Source: Ustilago trichophora (lineage: Eukaryota > Basidiomycota > Ustilaginomycetes > Ustilaginales > Ustilaginaceae). From it: a DNA stretch of 64,000 nucleotides. A model generated the notes under the pieces. It did no database searches. It was not told the DNA's origin and worked only from the letters and a program-made list of their open reading frames with translations. The stretch covers positions 62,001 through 126,000 of the forward strand of contig OOIN01000029.1 of NCBI GenBank assembly GCA_900323505.1, read 5' to 3'. Made by a program: the position numbers and the translations under genes. Shown here piece by piece: positions 39,726 to 49,073 of this stretch; position 1 is the first letter of the stretch; every line of letters begins with the position of its first letter.

Positions 39726-41720
39726 ATGTTCAGCTCGATCGTCCATCATCCTTGCGAGATCTCGCTCCACCTCGTCTCGCAGGACATCTTCGTACACCCG
39801 CCACCGCCCAACACAGAGATCCCTGGCGATGACAAGACACTTCGCGGTCTCGTCGAGATCAAATGCCCCAGCGAGCGCCACATCCAAGGCGTGAGGGTGG
39901 TCCTCCAGGGTGTGCAGACGCTTGCCATCCCTGAAGGTGCCTCTCCCTCCGCTTCCTCGATTCGATGGGAGGAGAAGGTCATCATGGAAAAGACGGTAGA
40001 GATCATGAATGATGGCACACCAGGCGCTATCAACGTCAGGCCATCGCGTTCCAAGGGCAAGGAGAAGGAAAAGTCGCACAACTGCAACGTTTCCGAAGGC
40101 ATCCACCTCGAGAAGGGCATCCATGGCTTCGAGTTTGCCTTCATCATCCCGGCCTCCACACCACCTTTCGAGCGCAGTAAGCATGGTCGCGTTCGCTACA
40201 TCCTGACAGCAACCGCTCTTGGCGCCGGCCGTGCGCGCAACAACATCTCGACATGGAAGGAGATCTTTATCATGCTCCACGTCAACTCTGACGGTGGACC
40301 AGCACCTCTCGACATTCAGTACCACGACGTGCACGAAGCACTCGGACCCATGTCTGTCTCGCTCACCTCGGCATCACTGACAGTAGGAGGTACGGCGAAC
40401 CTCAATCTTTACCATCCCGATCCACCTGCAGGCCTCAACGTCCACGTGGTCCGTGTCTTTTTGGAACAGACTTTCGAGCTCTACAGCGACGTCCGAAAGG
40501 GCTGGCTCAAGCTCCCAACTGAGAAGCTGCGTCTTTGGGAGAAGGGTTACATGCCATACAAGACCAAGCAGCATACGGATGCAGTCGGGCCCGAGGACTC
40601 GATCTGGATCGGCGACATGGAGCACGGCAAACCGGGTCGACCGGGACGTGGTGCCGGACCTGGCCCTGCCAACCTCTCGCCTTTCGGTCTGCCACTCAAC
40701 GGCTCCGCCTCGGCCCCCGTCACACCCATGGAGCCAGCTACACCATTACATTACGAGAACGGCTACAGGATCAAGTCGGTGGTCCGCCTGCCGGACGACA
40801 ATCTGCTCCGACCCAGTACCGTCCGTGGCTCTCGCGCAGAGATCCGCGTTAGCCATGAGATGGGAGCTGAGATCTTCTTCTCCCGCAAGGACGTGTTGGA
40901 CACCAGGGAAGACAGCGACAGCTTCGGCAAGCCAAAGGTGCAGGTGTTCTCCATGCGCCGAGCCACCACCATCCCCTCATGCTGCTGCACTTTCGACACC
41001 ATCCACTTGCCGCCCTACTCGCTCGAGTCGCCATCCAACTCTCGACCCTCGTCACCTACGCCTCCTTCTTCGCTGCGCAACTCGCATCCCGAGCTCGAAC
41101 ACTGGAAGCGCACCACCACCCTCAACCACATGCTTCCCGGCTCGCGCGGAAGCTCGGCGTTCAACTCGGCCGCCAACTCGCGTGCTGGATCGCGTGACAC
41201 TTCGCCCACGCGTCATGGCTTCGCGGCTCACTTTGGCGGATCTGGCCGCAAGAGCCGAAACTCAAGCCCCACGCGCAACAATCGTGGCCGCTCGGGTAAC
41301 GGGTTGAGCAGCATCGGTCTGCACGCGCTTACGCCTGCCTCTGCCGGTCACATCGACCAGAACGGAAGCCATCGCAATCACGGCTATTCGACGCCGCGGT
41401 CGCTGCCGGACAACGTGCCGTGGGCCGTGAGCTACTTGCCCGACCGTACTGGTACCTCGCATGCTACCTGCAATTGCGGACGTACAACTGAAGAGCTCAC
41501 AGAGGCAGAACAGAGGCTGCTAGAGGGAGTGCCTACCGCTCCTGGAGCTTGGGTCGAGAACACGGATGCAAACGTGCCGCCACCGCCCTGGGCCCCGCCT
41601 TCGAGGGCAAGCAGTCCTGTTTCTGGTTGGCACTATGGTCCCGGTTCGGCAAGGGAAGGGTTCCGCCCGCGTGGCAAGCTGGCTGAGTTGGAGACGCCAT
41701 ATGGCAGTCCCTCGGCTTGA
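39726..41720 (+). CDS. Alpha-arrestin-like protein
   Basis: One exon of 664 residues. The N-terminal arrestin domain shows the beta-sandwich pattern with LRGLVEIKCPSERHIQGVRV, a GIHGFEFAFIIPASTPPFE strand pair and VRYILTATALG. The C-terminal arrestin domain begins near 205 (MSVSLTSASLTVGGTANLNL). The last 250 residues are Ser/Pro-rich. An LPPY sequence (LPxY type) after the second arrestin domain could bind the WW domains of Rsp5, and PPPPW lies near the end. Fungal alpha-arrestins recruit Rsp5 ubiquitin ligase to plasma-membrane transporters to trigger endocytosis; this role is inferred from the family. The start follows a short AG-rich leader and is the first ATG of the frame. Confidence 0.82.
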   Translation: MFSSIVHHPCEISLHLVSQDIFVHPPPPNTEIPGDDKTLRGLVEIKCPSERHIQGVRVVLQGVQTLAIPEGASPSASSIRWEEKVIMEKTVEIMNDGTPGAINVRPSRSKGKEKEKSHNCNVSEGIHLEKGIHGFEFAFIIPASTPPFERSKHGRVRYILTATALGAGRARNNISTWKEIFIMLHVNSDGGPAPLDIQYHDVHEALGPMSVSLTSASLTVGGTANLNLYHPDPPAGLNVHVVRVFLEQTFELYSDVRKGWLKLPTEKLRLWEKGYMPYKTKQHTDAVGPEDSIWIGDMEHGKPGRPGRGAGPGPANLSPFGLPLNGSASAPVTPMEPATPLHYENGYRIKSVVRLPDDNLLRPSTVRGSRAEIRVSHEMGAEIFFSRKDVLDTREDSDSFGKPKVQVFSMRRATTIPSCCCTFDTIHLPPYSLESPSNSRPSSPTPPSSLRNSHPELEHWKRTTTLNHMLPGSRGSSAFNSAANSRAGSRDTSPTRHGFAAHFGGSGRKSRNSSPTRNNRGRSGNGLSSIGLHALTPASAGHIDQNGSHRNHGYSTPRSLPDNVPWAVSYLPDRTGTSHATCNCGRTTEELTEAEQRLLEGVPTAPGAWVENTDANVPPPPWAPPSRASSPVSGWHYGPGSAREGFRPRGKLAELETPYGSPSA

Positions 41721-42038
41721 ATTTATAGCAATCAGATTCAGTTTTGTCCTGTTATTGTGATTCGATCCACCACTTCACCACTCGATTCTAATACTGCATC
41801 ACTGCTCTCGCTCTCGCTCTCTTTTTCTCTCTCTAGTCTCGCATAATCTCGCATAACTATGTTACTTTCGTTATCCAGTCTCGTTGCCGTGATTCATTGT
41901 AATTCTATCGCAGCTTTTCTCACGTATGACCATCTCAACAAGTGTTTGTGTTGCGCCAATTGAGTCGTCAGTCAAAATGAGGATCAAAAAAACACGACCT
42001 GTACATTGCCACAACCAGTTTTTGGTCAAAGGACAAAC
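41721..42038. other. Convergent 3' region
   Basis: 3' flanks of the arrestin-like and succinate-semialdehyde dehydrogenase genes, with a CT-rich stretch near 41805-41840. No gene is seen. Confidence 0.5.
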
Positions 42039-43535
42039 TCAACCGGATACGTCGGTGGTGATCGTCTTCATAATCTGATATTCTGCCATACCGTGGATAC
42101 TGCCTTCCTTTCCATATCCACTTTCCTTGACACCGCCAAAGGGACTTTCGCAAGCGCTGAGCATGCCGGTGTTTATGCCGATCATTCCGGTTTGGATTCC
42201 GCTTGCCATTCTTGCCGCGACGCGCAGGTCGTTGGTGTAGACGTAGGCGCCGAGGCCAACATCGCTGTCGTTGGCGATCTTGAGTGCTTCTTGCTCGGTT
42301 TCAAACTTTCGAATTGCGGCGACGGGACCAAAAGTCTCTTCGGTGCAGATTTGCATGTCGTCCTTGAGACCGGTTAGGATTGTGGGTGGGTAAAAGTAAC
42401 CGCCGGAGTTGGGGAAGGAGGAAGGTGGCTTGGGGCCGTAGTAGAGGGTGGCCCCTTTGGAGAGGGCATCTTGGACGTGAGAGCGGCACTTTTCGACAGC
42501 CCTATCGGTAATTAGAGGTCCAAGGTGGGTCGAGGGGTCTTCGCCATCACCCTGCTTGTAAGTCTTGATCTTCTCGGCAAGGGCAGAGAGGAATCGGTCG
42601 TGGATGCCAGATTGGACCAAGATCCTGTTGGCTGCAACGCAGGTTTGACCACTCGTTCGCAGCTTGGCGAGAAGCACACCCGTGATAGCTTTGTCCAGAT
42701 CGGCGTCGTTCATGACAAGCACGGGAGAGTTGCCACCAAGTTCCATACTGAGCTTCTTGAGCGTGCTTGCACTTTGAGCAGCAATGAGCTTGCCAACACG
42801 TGTGGAACCGGTGAGCGAAACTTTACGAACGTGCTTATGCTCGCAAATCGCTTTGCCCACCTCAGCCACATTGTCCAAAGTGGTAATGACGTTTACGCAT
42901 CCATCTGGGTAACCTGCCCTCTTGACCAGCTCTGCAAACGCCAAGGTGCTCAACGGAGTCTCTCCCGCAGGCTTTACGATGCATGTACAACCCGCAGCAA
43001 GTGCAGGTCCAATCTTCCTTGTAGCCATAGCCAAGGGCAAATTCCACGGCAACAGGCAGGCAACCACTCCGATAGGTTGCCTGATGGTATGCACTCGCAT
43101 ATTGGGGTTGGCAGCACTAATCGTCTCCCCCTGACATCCGATTTCGGCCATATTCGCAAACCAGGCCAAGAAGCTTGCGGCGTACTTGACTTCGGCTTCG
43201 GCCTCAGCACGGGTCTTGCCATTTTCGCGGACGATGAGGGTGGCAAGGTCGTCGATGTTTGCCAAAGTCAAGTCGTTGAGTTTGCGCAGCATGTCGGAGC
43301 GCTGTCGAGCGGTGGTCTGGGAGAACGATTGGAAAGTGGTGTAGCATGAAGAGACCGCATCGTTGACATCCTGGGAGTTGCATTCGGGGATCGAGGCAAT
43401 CTTGACCGAGCGATCTCCAGGGTAGAGAACATCGAATGTCTTGCCAGAATGAGAGGCGACGCGATTCGAACCGATGATGCATTGTGTAATGAACAGAGAG
43501 GGGTCTTTGAGTCTGGACGCTTCGTTGGAGGTCAT
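42039..43535 (-). CDS. UGA2: Succinate-semialdehyde dehydrogenase [NAD(P)+]
   Basis: One exon of 498 residues, the usual length. The enzyme oxidises succinate semialdehyde to succinate, the last step of the GABA shunt. Aldehyde-dehydrogenase hallmarks are present: PWNLP with the catalytic Asn165, KPAGETPL, the nucleotide-binding LTGSTRVG, the general base Glu265 in MELGGNSP, the nucleophile Cys299 in TSGQTCVAANR, and EETFGPVAA. The pattern SGQTCVAANR together with the C-terminal PFGGVKESGYGKEG is typical of the GabD/Uga2 subgroup. The ATG at 43535 is the first in frame and lies in a TTACCATGA context; no mitochondrial presequence is visible, so a cytosolic location is likely. It is head-to-head with NDUFA12. 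Confidence 0.92.
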   Translation of the reverse strand: MTSNEASRLKDPSLFITQCIIGSNRVASHSGKTFDVLYPGDRSVKIASIPECNSQDVNDAVSSCYTTFQSFSQTTARQRSDMLRKLNDLTLANIDDLATLIVRENGKTRAEAEAEVKYAASFLAWFANMAEIGCQGETISAANPNMRVHTIRQPIGVVACLLPWNLPLAMATRKIGPALAAGCTCIVKPAGETPLSTLAFAELVKRAGYPDGCVNVITTLDNVAEVGKAICEHKHVRKVSLTGSTRVGKLIAAQSASTLKKLSMELGGNSPVLVMNDADLDKAITGVLLAKLRTSGQTCVAANRILVQSGIHDRFLSALAEKIKTYKQGDGEDPSTHLGPLITDRAVEKCRSHVQDALSKGATLYYGPKPPSSFPNSGGYFYPPTILTGLKDDMQICTEETFGPVAAIRKFETEQEALKIANDSDVGLGAYVYTNDLRVAARMASGIQTGMIGINTGMLSACESPFGGVKESGYGKEGSIHGMAEYQIMKTITTDVSG

Positions 43536-44137
43536 GGTAACGAAAAGTGACTGCTTTTGAGTTGGGATAAGTGTGTTTGTTACAGAGAGTGTTTCGAACA
43601 GAAGACAAGAACACAGATGATGGAGATAGGGTTGAAGTCTGATGTCTGTCGGTGAACGGGTGGCTATATACAGTACATCGTAGACGGCTGTGTCAAGAGG
43701 CCGTGCAGAACTGCAGTCAAACAGACTCAACCGAAGCTCCGACTCCGGTTGTCTCCCCACCACAAATTGATAGAAATGGCCGGCGCTGAAAGAGGCATAC
43801 AGAGCAAACAACTCGACCTTCCCAGCAATACGACAACGTCATGAGCGGTGATACGGCTATTGAACCTGCAGCCGAGTCTATGTGATGCGGGGTAAAACCC
43901 AAAAACGCTGTTTGTGCATGCGAAATTACGCTTCCTCTTTGGTTGCCTCGGCCCGATCCCGATTTATTCACTTTTCAACACAAAGATCGTCGATGCGAAA
44001 TTCGGAAGCGAACGACCAACCAGAACCGTCGCATTTCGCGCGTTGCACCGCCGTTTACGCCATCTTAAACACCACCTTCCCCACCATCGACCTTCGACCA
44101 TCGACCATCCACACATCGACAAAGGAAGGCGCACAAG
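43536..44137. other. Divergent promoter UGA2/NDUFA12
   Basis: Intergenic region of 602 bases. A TATATA at 43665-43670, read on the minus strand, lies about 130 bases upstream of the dehydrogenase ATG and overlaps a TACAGTACAT motif. Confidence 0.5.
43665..43670 (-). promoter_or_regulatory. Candidate TATA box for UGA2
   Basis: The minus strand reads TATATA about 130 bases before the start codon, a plausible TATA distance for a fungal leader. No experimental support can be derived from sequence alone. Confidence 0.3.
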
Positions 44138-44792
44138 ATGTCGCTCGCACGTACAATCAACTACATCCGCAAGGAAGGTATCAAGAAGTTCTGGAGGGAT
44201 TTGAACTACATCGGTGATGCCAAGTCCGGTCGTCTTGTAGGCATTGACAGGTAAGCAAATTTTTCTTCCAGCGCTTTGGTTGTTTCAAGTCATCTATCCG
44301 ATGCTACGATGAGCTCGTGGAAGCTGACGAATCCCTCCAATGCATGCGAATCGGATGCTTCTGCGCAAATCAGGAACGGCAACAAGTTTTACGAAAACCA
44401 CTCAGAGTTCCCCCTGCGTCATCGATGGGTAGACTATGCGGCGGATAACGAGTTCAACGCCTCCCAAGTGGACCCACTGTGGCACTCTTGGTTGCACCAC
44501 ATCCGTCAGTTGCCACCTCACGAGGACAAGGGTATCCAAAAGATGACCCAGACTTGGATGACTACCCCGCGTGAAAACATCACCGGCACCAGGGGCGCAT
44601 TCAAGACTTATAACACGACAAAGCCCAAGATTGTAAGTGCAACCAAACCTACATTCCCACACATATGCGGAGAAAGGCCTGGTGTGATCCTCCTGCACGT
44701 AGCAATTCGAAGAATACTGACCAGATCTTTGCGCTTTCGTTTTGCTACATTCGCAGTCCGCATGGGAGCCAAAGGTCGCCCAGAGGGGATAG
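44138..44792 (+). CDS. NDUFA12: NADH:ubiquinone oxidoreductase subunit NDUFA12 (B17.2)
   Basis: Three exons (44138-44250, 44374-44632 and 44757-44792) give 135 residues. Introns have GTAAGC/TCAG and GTAAGT/GCAG borders and phases 2 and 0. Exon 1 encodes MSLARTINYIRKEGIKKFWR and LNYIGDAKSGRLVGID, and exon 2 the family core (GNKFYENHSEFPLRHRWVDY and DPLWHSWLHHIRQLPP, then TTPRENITGTRGAFKTYNTT). Exon 3 adds SAWEPKVAQRG. This is an accessory subunit of the matrix arm of mitochondrial complex I. Splicing is required: exon 2 read through into intron 2 would replace the correct C-terminus. Length and motif order match fungal orthologues. Confidence 0.93.
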
Positions 44793-45173
44793 ATCTGTAA
44801 CTACCAATACACACAGCTTTGATTCGCATTCCCACGTCAAGCTTTTTGCAATAATCATATACATCTGATCCACTGATCTCTGCCTCGGATTCGAGCAAGC
44901 TTGGCACCCGCATAGTCGTTCTCGCCTCTGAAAGTGACAGTTCAGATCGACTCTGAAGACTGGTCTTCGCTTCTTCGCTTCTCACCACAAAGAACGCTCA
45001 ACTCGGTTGCCTGATTGGCTCACACTTTAAAAGGCTGCCAATATGATTGGCAGCAGAGATCAAGCTGACGAAGTCGACTTGCCCAAACGTTCGGCGCAAA
45101 CACGCAACACGGCTGAGGGATCAGATCCGATAAAAACTGGTTGGTATCTTATCAAGTGAAGGAAGGAAAAGTA
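44793..45173. other. Convergent 3' region
   Basis: 3' flanks of NDUFA12 and the DSN1-like gene. No gene or RNA is recognised. Confidence 0.5.
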
Positions 45174-47111
45174 TTACATGCGAGCAAGGGCTCTCAACAA
45201 GTCGGTGGGATCGCTCTCGTCCGGCTCGACTGGATTCATGCTGACGCTGAGATCCGCCACGCTCTGGTCTGCCGCATTCGCCGGTCTGCCATCCGCCGAA
45301 GGCTGCGTGATGGAACGAGATTCGCGGACGCCGCTGAGGAGCACTTCGAGCCGTTCGCTGCCACCGTGGCCGTTTTTGGTTCCTGCAGCAGTCTTGCGAC
45401 GGCCTCCTTTGGCGTTTGAGGATGAAGTTCCGGCCAATGCGCTGGAGGACGAGGTGCGATCACGAAGTGCTTGTGCGGCGTGTGCAGAGACAGTGCGGAC
45501 ATAACGGCTGGCGAGCGATTCGAGCTGTGCGAATTGGTGAGAACGCGAGCGCAGGAGATCAACGTTGAATTCGACATGGCTCCAGCGTGGGTCGTGCTCA
45601 GTACCTTTGAGATCTGTGTCGTCGTCTTGGCGCGCATTGGCTGCTTTCGAGGTGCGCCCCTTGGAGCGTGATTTGGCCTTTGTTGCGTCTGCAGGGCTGT
45701 CTCGTTGTAGCCGTTGTAACCAGTCCATGGCCGCCTCTGCGTCGCGCAACTGCTGCAAACCAGCTTCGTCCAAATCCTGACGATCCCAGGCTATCACATC
45801 ACCCGATTCTGCAGTGCTGTCGTTGTGAAGCAGCGCCTCTAGTCTGCTCGTTTCGGCCTCGTAGTCTTGTAGTCTAGTGAGTTCTTTGCTCCATGCTTGC
45901 GATTCGTTGCGCATCGATTCGACAATGGCGGATAGCTGGGCCGCAGCTTTGCGATTCGACTCGTTTCGAGGATGCGGTTGCAAATGTTTGTTATCTGAAT
46001 CATCGGTGCGTCCCATCCAGCTGATTCCAAAGACACCGTCGTTGAGATCAGTGAGAAGCTGCTCGAGCACGGTAGCAAGTTCCGAGTCTCTGGATCGGAC
46101 AAGCTTAAGTTCGGCTTCGGTGAAAGTAGCAAGTTCGCTGGACTGCTTGGCCTTGCCCTTCGCCTTTTTGGCTGTGTCGCGGGATCGGACTGGCAACTCT
46201 GCTTTGCCACTGGCAATGTCAAGCGACCGCTTGAGTATCCATCCTATGAGATGCTTCATGCGCACCACGGGAGGAAGCTGATCGCTGCAGTGACGAAAGA
46301 GCTCGTGGTCTGGCACGTCTTCGTGCGGATATGCAGCGGTTCCATCGCGCAAAGAAGAAACACGCCGTTGGCCTTTTAGATTGAGACTGCTGCGACGAGA
46401 TTGTTGTTCTGCTTCACGACCGGTCGGACGACGAGGTTGCTTTTCAAGTCCTGCTCTAAAAGCCTGATTCCTTCGGATGATGGGAGTTTCGCCGCCGGCC
46501 GCATCTGGCAGTGGCTCAAAGACGGTGCGACTGGATGGAGGTATTGATACGCCGTTGCGAGATGCTTGTACTTGGGCAGCTGTGCTGCTGCCGCCGGCGG
46601 CTACGGATGAGGATGATGAAGATGATGAAGCAGGCGCGTTGCGTCGAGTTGGCTCACGACTAAAGATAAAGTCGTCATCGGAATCGTCAGCGAGAGTTTG
46701 ACGGAGCTTGCGTTTAGCCTTTGGTGGTTCATCGCGGCTACTTGTTGCCTGTTTGAGTTTGCGTGCAGCGGCCCCGGCTTCTTCGTTGCTTCTCTTTGAG
46801 GATGTGGAAGCTACTTGTACGGGCTGGAAAGCGTCCATGGTCATGTCTAACCTGCGGGTGTCGTCGGCGGCAAAAGTGTCATCGAGAAGGTCTTCGAGGC
46901 GACGCTCCTTCCTGTCTGCCTTGTTCTTGGAAGCATTGCGGGCAGCCACTGTTGGAATCACACCAGAAGATGCAGCCGAGGAGCGAGTGGAGGAAGATGT
47001 GGAGGAGGAGGCTGCGGACTTTCGTCGGGACGAGGTGGACGAGACACGGTCAGCGGCTTGGGTGGAGGCGGATGTGCTGAGCCGGGTTGATCTGCGAGAT
47101 TGTGTCGGCAT
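45174..47111 (-). CDS. DSN1: Kinetochore MIS12-complex subunit (DSN1/Mis13 family)
   Basis: One exon of 645 residues. The first 260 residues are disordered and rich in Ser, Arg and Ala, with basic patches and an acidic SDDDFIF motif. The conserved Mis13/Dsn1 region begins near 270 with LFRHCSDQLPPVVRMKHLIG, followed by WILKRSLD and long charged helices (ELKLVRSRDSELATVLEQLL; NRKAAAQLSAIVESMRNESQ). The DPRWSHVEFNVDLLRSRSHQ segment near 530 is typical of the C-terminal part of the family. Dsn1 joins the inner-kinetochore CENP-C/CENP-T to the Ndc80 complex and is a target of Aurora B; the basic Ser-rich N-terminus fits this regulation. Assignment rests on the HCSDQLPPVVRM motif and helix pattern. 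Confidence 0.78.
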   Translation of the reverse strand: MPTQSRRSTRLSTSASTQAADRVSSTSSRRKSAASSSTSSSTRSSAASSGVIPTVAARNASKNKADRKERRLEDLLDDTFAADDTRRLDMTMDAFQPVQVASTSSKRSNEEAGAAARKLKQATSSRDEPPKAKRKLRQTLADDSDDDFIFSREPTRRNAPASSSSSSSSVAAGGSSTAAQVQASRNGVSIPPSSRTVFEPLPDAAGGETPIIRRNQAFRAGLEKQPRRPTGREAEQQSRRSSLNLKGQRRVSSLRDGTAAYPHEDVPDHELFRHCSDQLPPVVRMKHLIGWILKRSLDIASGKAELPVRSRDTAKKAKGKAKQSSELATFTEAELKLVRSRDSELATVLEQLLTDLNDGVFGISWMGRTDDSDNKHLQPHPRNESNRKAAAQLSAIVESMRNESQAWSKELTRLQDYEAETSRLEALLHNDSTAESGDVIAWDRQDLDEAGLQQLRDAEAAMDWLQRLQRDSPADATKAKSRSKGRTSKAANARQDDDTDLKGTEHDPRWSHVEFNVDLLRSRSHQFAQLESLASRYVRTVSAHAAQALRDRTSSSSALAGTSSSNAKGGRRKTAAGTKNGHGGSERLEVLLSGVRESRSITQPSADGRPANAADQSVADLSVSMNPVEPDESDPTDLLRALARM

Positions 47112-48194
47112 GCTGCTTCAATTGAGCAAGTGTGATGGCAGTGTGACGGTGGGTGATGAAGGCGTGGCGCGGAGCATCTGTGGATGTGTTTTTAACAACG
47201 AATGTTGGTGTTGCTGGGCGTAGCTGGTGTGCTGGTCCGTGCTGAATAGATTGTGGTAAGCTGGTGACTGTGTGAGAGGAAGGCGACAATGCGCGAGGCT
47301 ATAGCAAGACTGATTTCAACACTGCGATTGTGGTGGTTGAGCTGTGAGCTGTGATGGTCGGGATGTACCGAAGAGGCTGAGCGAGGTCGTGCAGAGGCAG
47401 TGACGGAAGATGCCGATGCTTACATTCGAAGCAAGAGATCGATTCTCTGCCGAGTCTCACCCTTTTTGGTTGAGAGACCAAGATGTGGTAGATGGATGGC
47501 GGCGTAGCGGATGGTGATATTATCAAATCCAATCGATCTGGACCAGAAGGCGTTGCAGATGATGGAGAGGAATCCCGTCGCGTGATTCTATAGGCCTGGC
47601 TCGGTGAGGCGTGTAGCTCTGGAAAAAGCGTGTTTTGGGTCTCATTTGACGAGTTTGGAGAGTGCACCCTGTTCAACGTCGAGCGTCGCAGACGCGTCTG
47701 GTTGAGGGCAAAGAAAGGGAAGAAAACAAGCATAAGATGTTAAGTCTTGTTCTTCTTTATTTTGTCCAAGTCTCGAGCAACACGGGCAACCGAACCTAGA
47801 GTCAGAGTCTGTGTTCATTCTACTGTCCTTGGCGAGCTAAACGGCTCCAATGATGTTTGGACTCGGCATCTCGCTCTCCCTCCCTCTTTCAGGGTGTTTG
47901 GTCACTACAATCGAAGCATCTGACAGGTGGAGGACGGCTTTTGCATGAGCGGTTTCATGCAGAATTTAGAGACCAGAAATCAAGTATGGTCAAGCCGCCC
48001 CTGCTACGGAGAAGAGCGACAGCATGGTGGGTTGAAGGTCTGTAAAGTGTGCACATGGCAACGTCGGGTCACGGAGGGAGTGCAGCGGCAAAGGGTCAAA
48101 CCAACCACTGTAAAGACACCATTATCTCACTTCGACCGCACCTAGACTGCGTGCAGAAGCGTTATGGACGAAGTACTGCTAAGAAGAAAGGTAA

Positions 48195-48224
48195 TGTACT
48201 GTACAGTACTGTAGTGTAGTGTAC
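48195..48224. repeat. GTACTGTAC-type motif
   Basis: TGTACTGTACAGTACTGTAG followed by GTGTAGTGTAC; palindromic core with decayed half-sites. Confidence 0.65.
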
Positions 48225-48512
48225 ATAGCCCCTCTCTTCAAGCTCCAACGAGCCCCTGCCGATCCTCTTCATTCACTCACTTGGTTGTGCTAGAGCGCTG
48301 GTGAGCTGCCATCTGAACATGGTTGCGGATGAGTAAAAAAAAAAAGCAAAAAAAAAAGGACGAATTTAATTTCGATTTTCTTTTTCGATCCGCACCAAAC
48401 CGCTTTGCACTTTTTGCCGACCGCAATGGCTTGGCTGCAGTGCCACTAAATCATTGACAGCACAACAGCACATGTCTTGGTTGAGCTTGTCTCAGGTTTC
48501 CAAAGGATATTT

Positions 48513-48533
48513 TAGTACTGTACTGTACAGTAG
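48513..48533. repeat. GTACTGTAC-type motif
   Basis: TAGTACTGTACTGTACAGTA in the promoter of the downstream gene, about 540 bases before its ATG. Confidence 0.65.
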
Positions 48534-49073
48534 AGTGTGATGAGCCAGACGCCGAGCCCGGACCTCTTTCTTGGATTCTCTACATCGCCAACCTTGTCCA
48601 ACCAACGCATCTCAGCAACGCCCTGCTCCGTCTTTGGCAACTCTACCTTTCCTTCTTTGCACTCCTTCCTTTCTTCCTTCCTTCCTTTCTCAACCTCAAC
48701 TCGCGCGTCTCGACAGGCACCTTACCCTCCGCGTTTGCAACAACGAGATCTGCGCCAAAAACGGCTGCAACTATTCCCCACATCCAACGCTGCTTCAACT
48801 GCATCAGGCTCAACGTCTAAGCTCAAACAGCTAACTCCACATCCGCGCCTTCTTATCTTGCTCCACCCCTTCTGCTGTCGATACATCGCAACTCCGCAAC
48901 TCCGCCAGAGAGACATCCTAGAACTCGATTCGATTCGACTCGGCGCCTGCATGCTCATGAGAGCTTCTCCAACAGCATCCCTGCATCACTTGTCCCTGTG
49001 ATCGCATCCAGCAGCTCATGATCCTAGACAACCTATATCCTTTCTCCAAATAGCGCTGAACCCAGGAACGGTC

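Larger units (their letters stand above)
47112..49073. other. 2-kb divergent region with GTAC motifs
   Basis: Between DSN1 (-) and the next gene (+). It contains two GTACTGTAC-type motifs (48195-48224 and 48513-48533), short poly-A runs near 48335-48360 and a pyrimidine-rich leader. A minus-strand ATG frame of 144 codons (47299-47733) is Ser/Arg/Pro-rich and is not supported by any recognisable motif. Confidence 0.45.

Noticed and set aside
47299..47733. Minus-strand ATG frame of 144 codons upstream of DSN1
   Set aside because: Composition is that of leader sequence (Ser, Pro, Arg, Thr); no recognisable feature.
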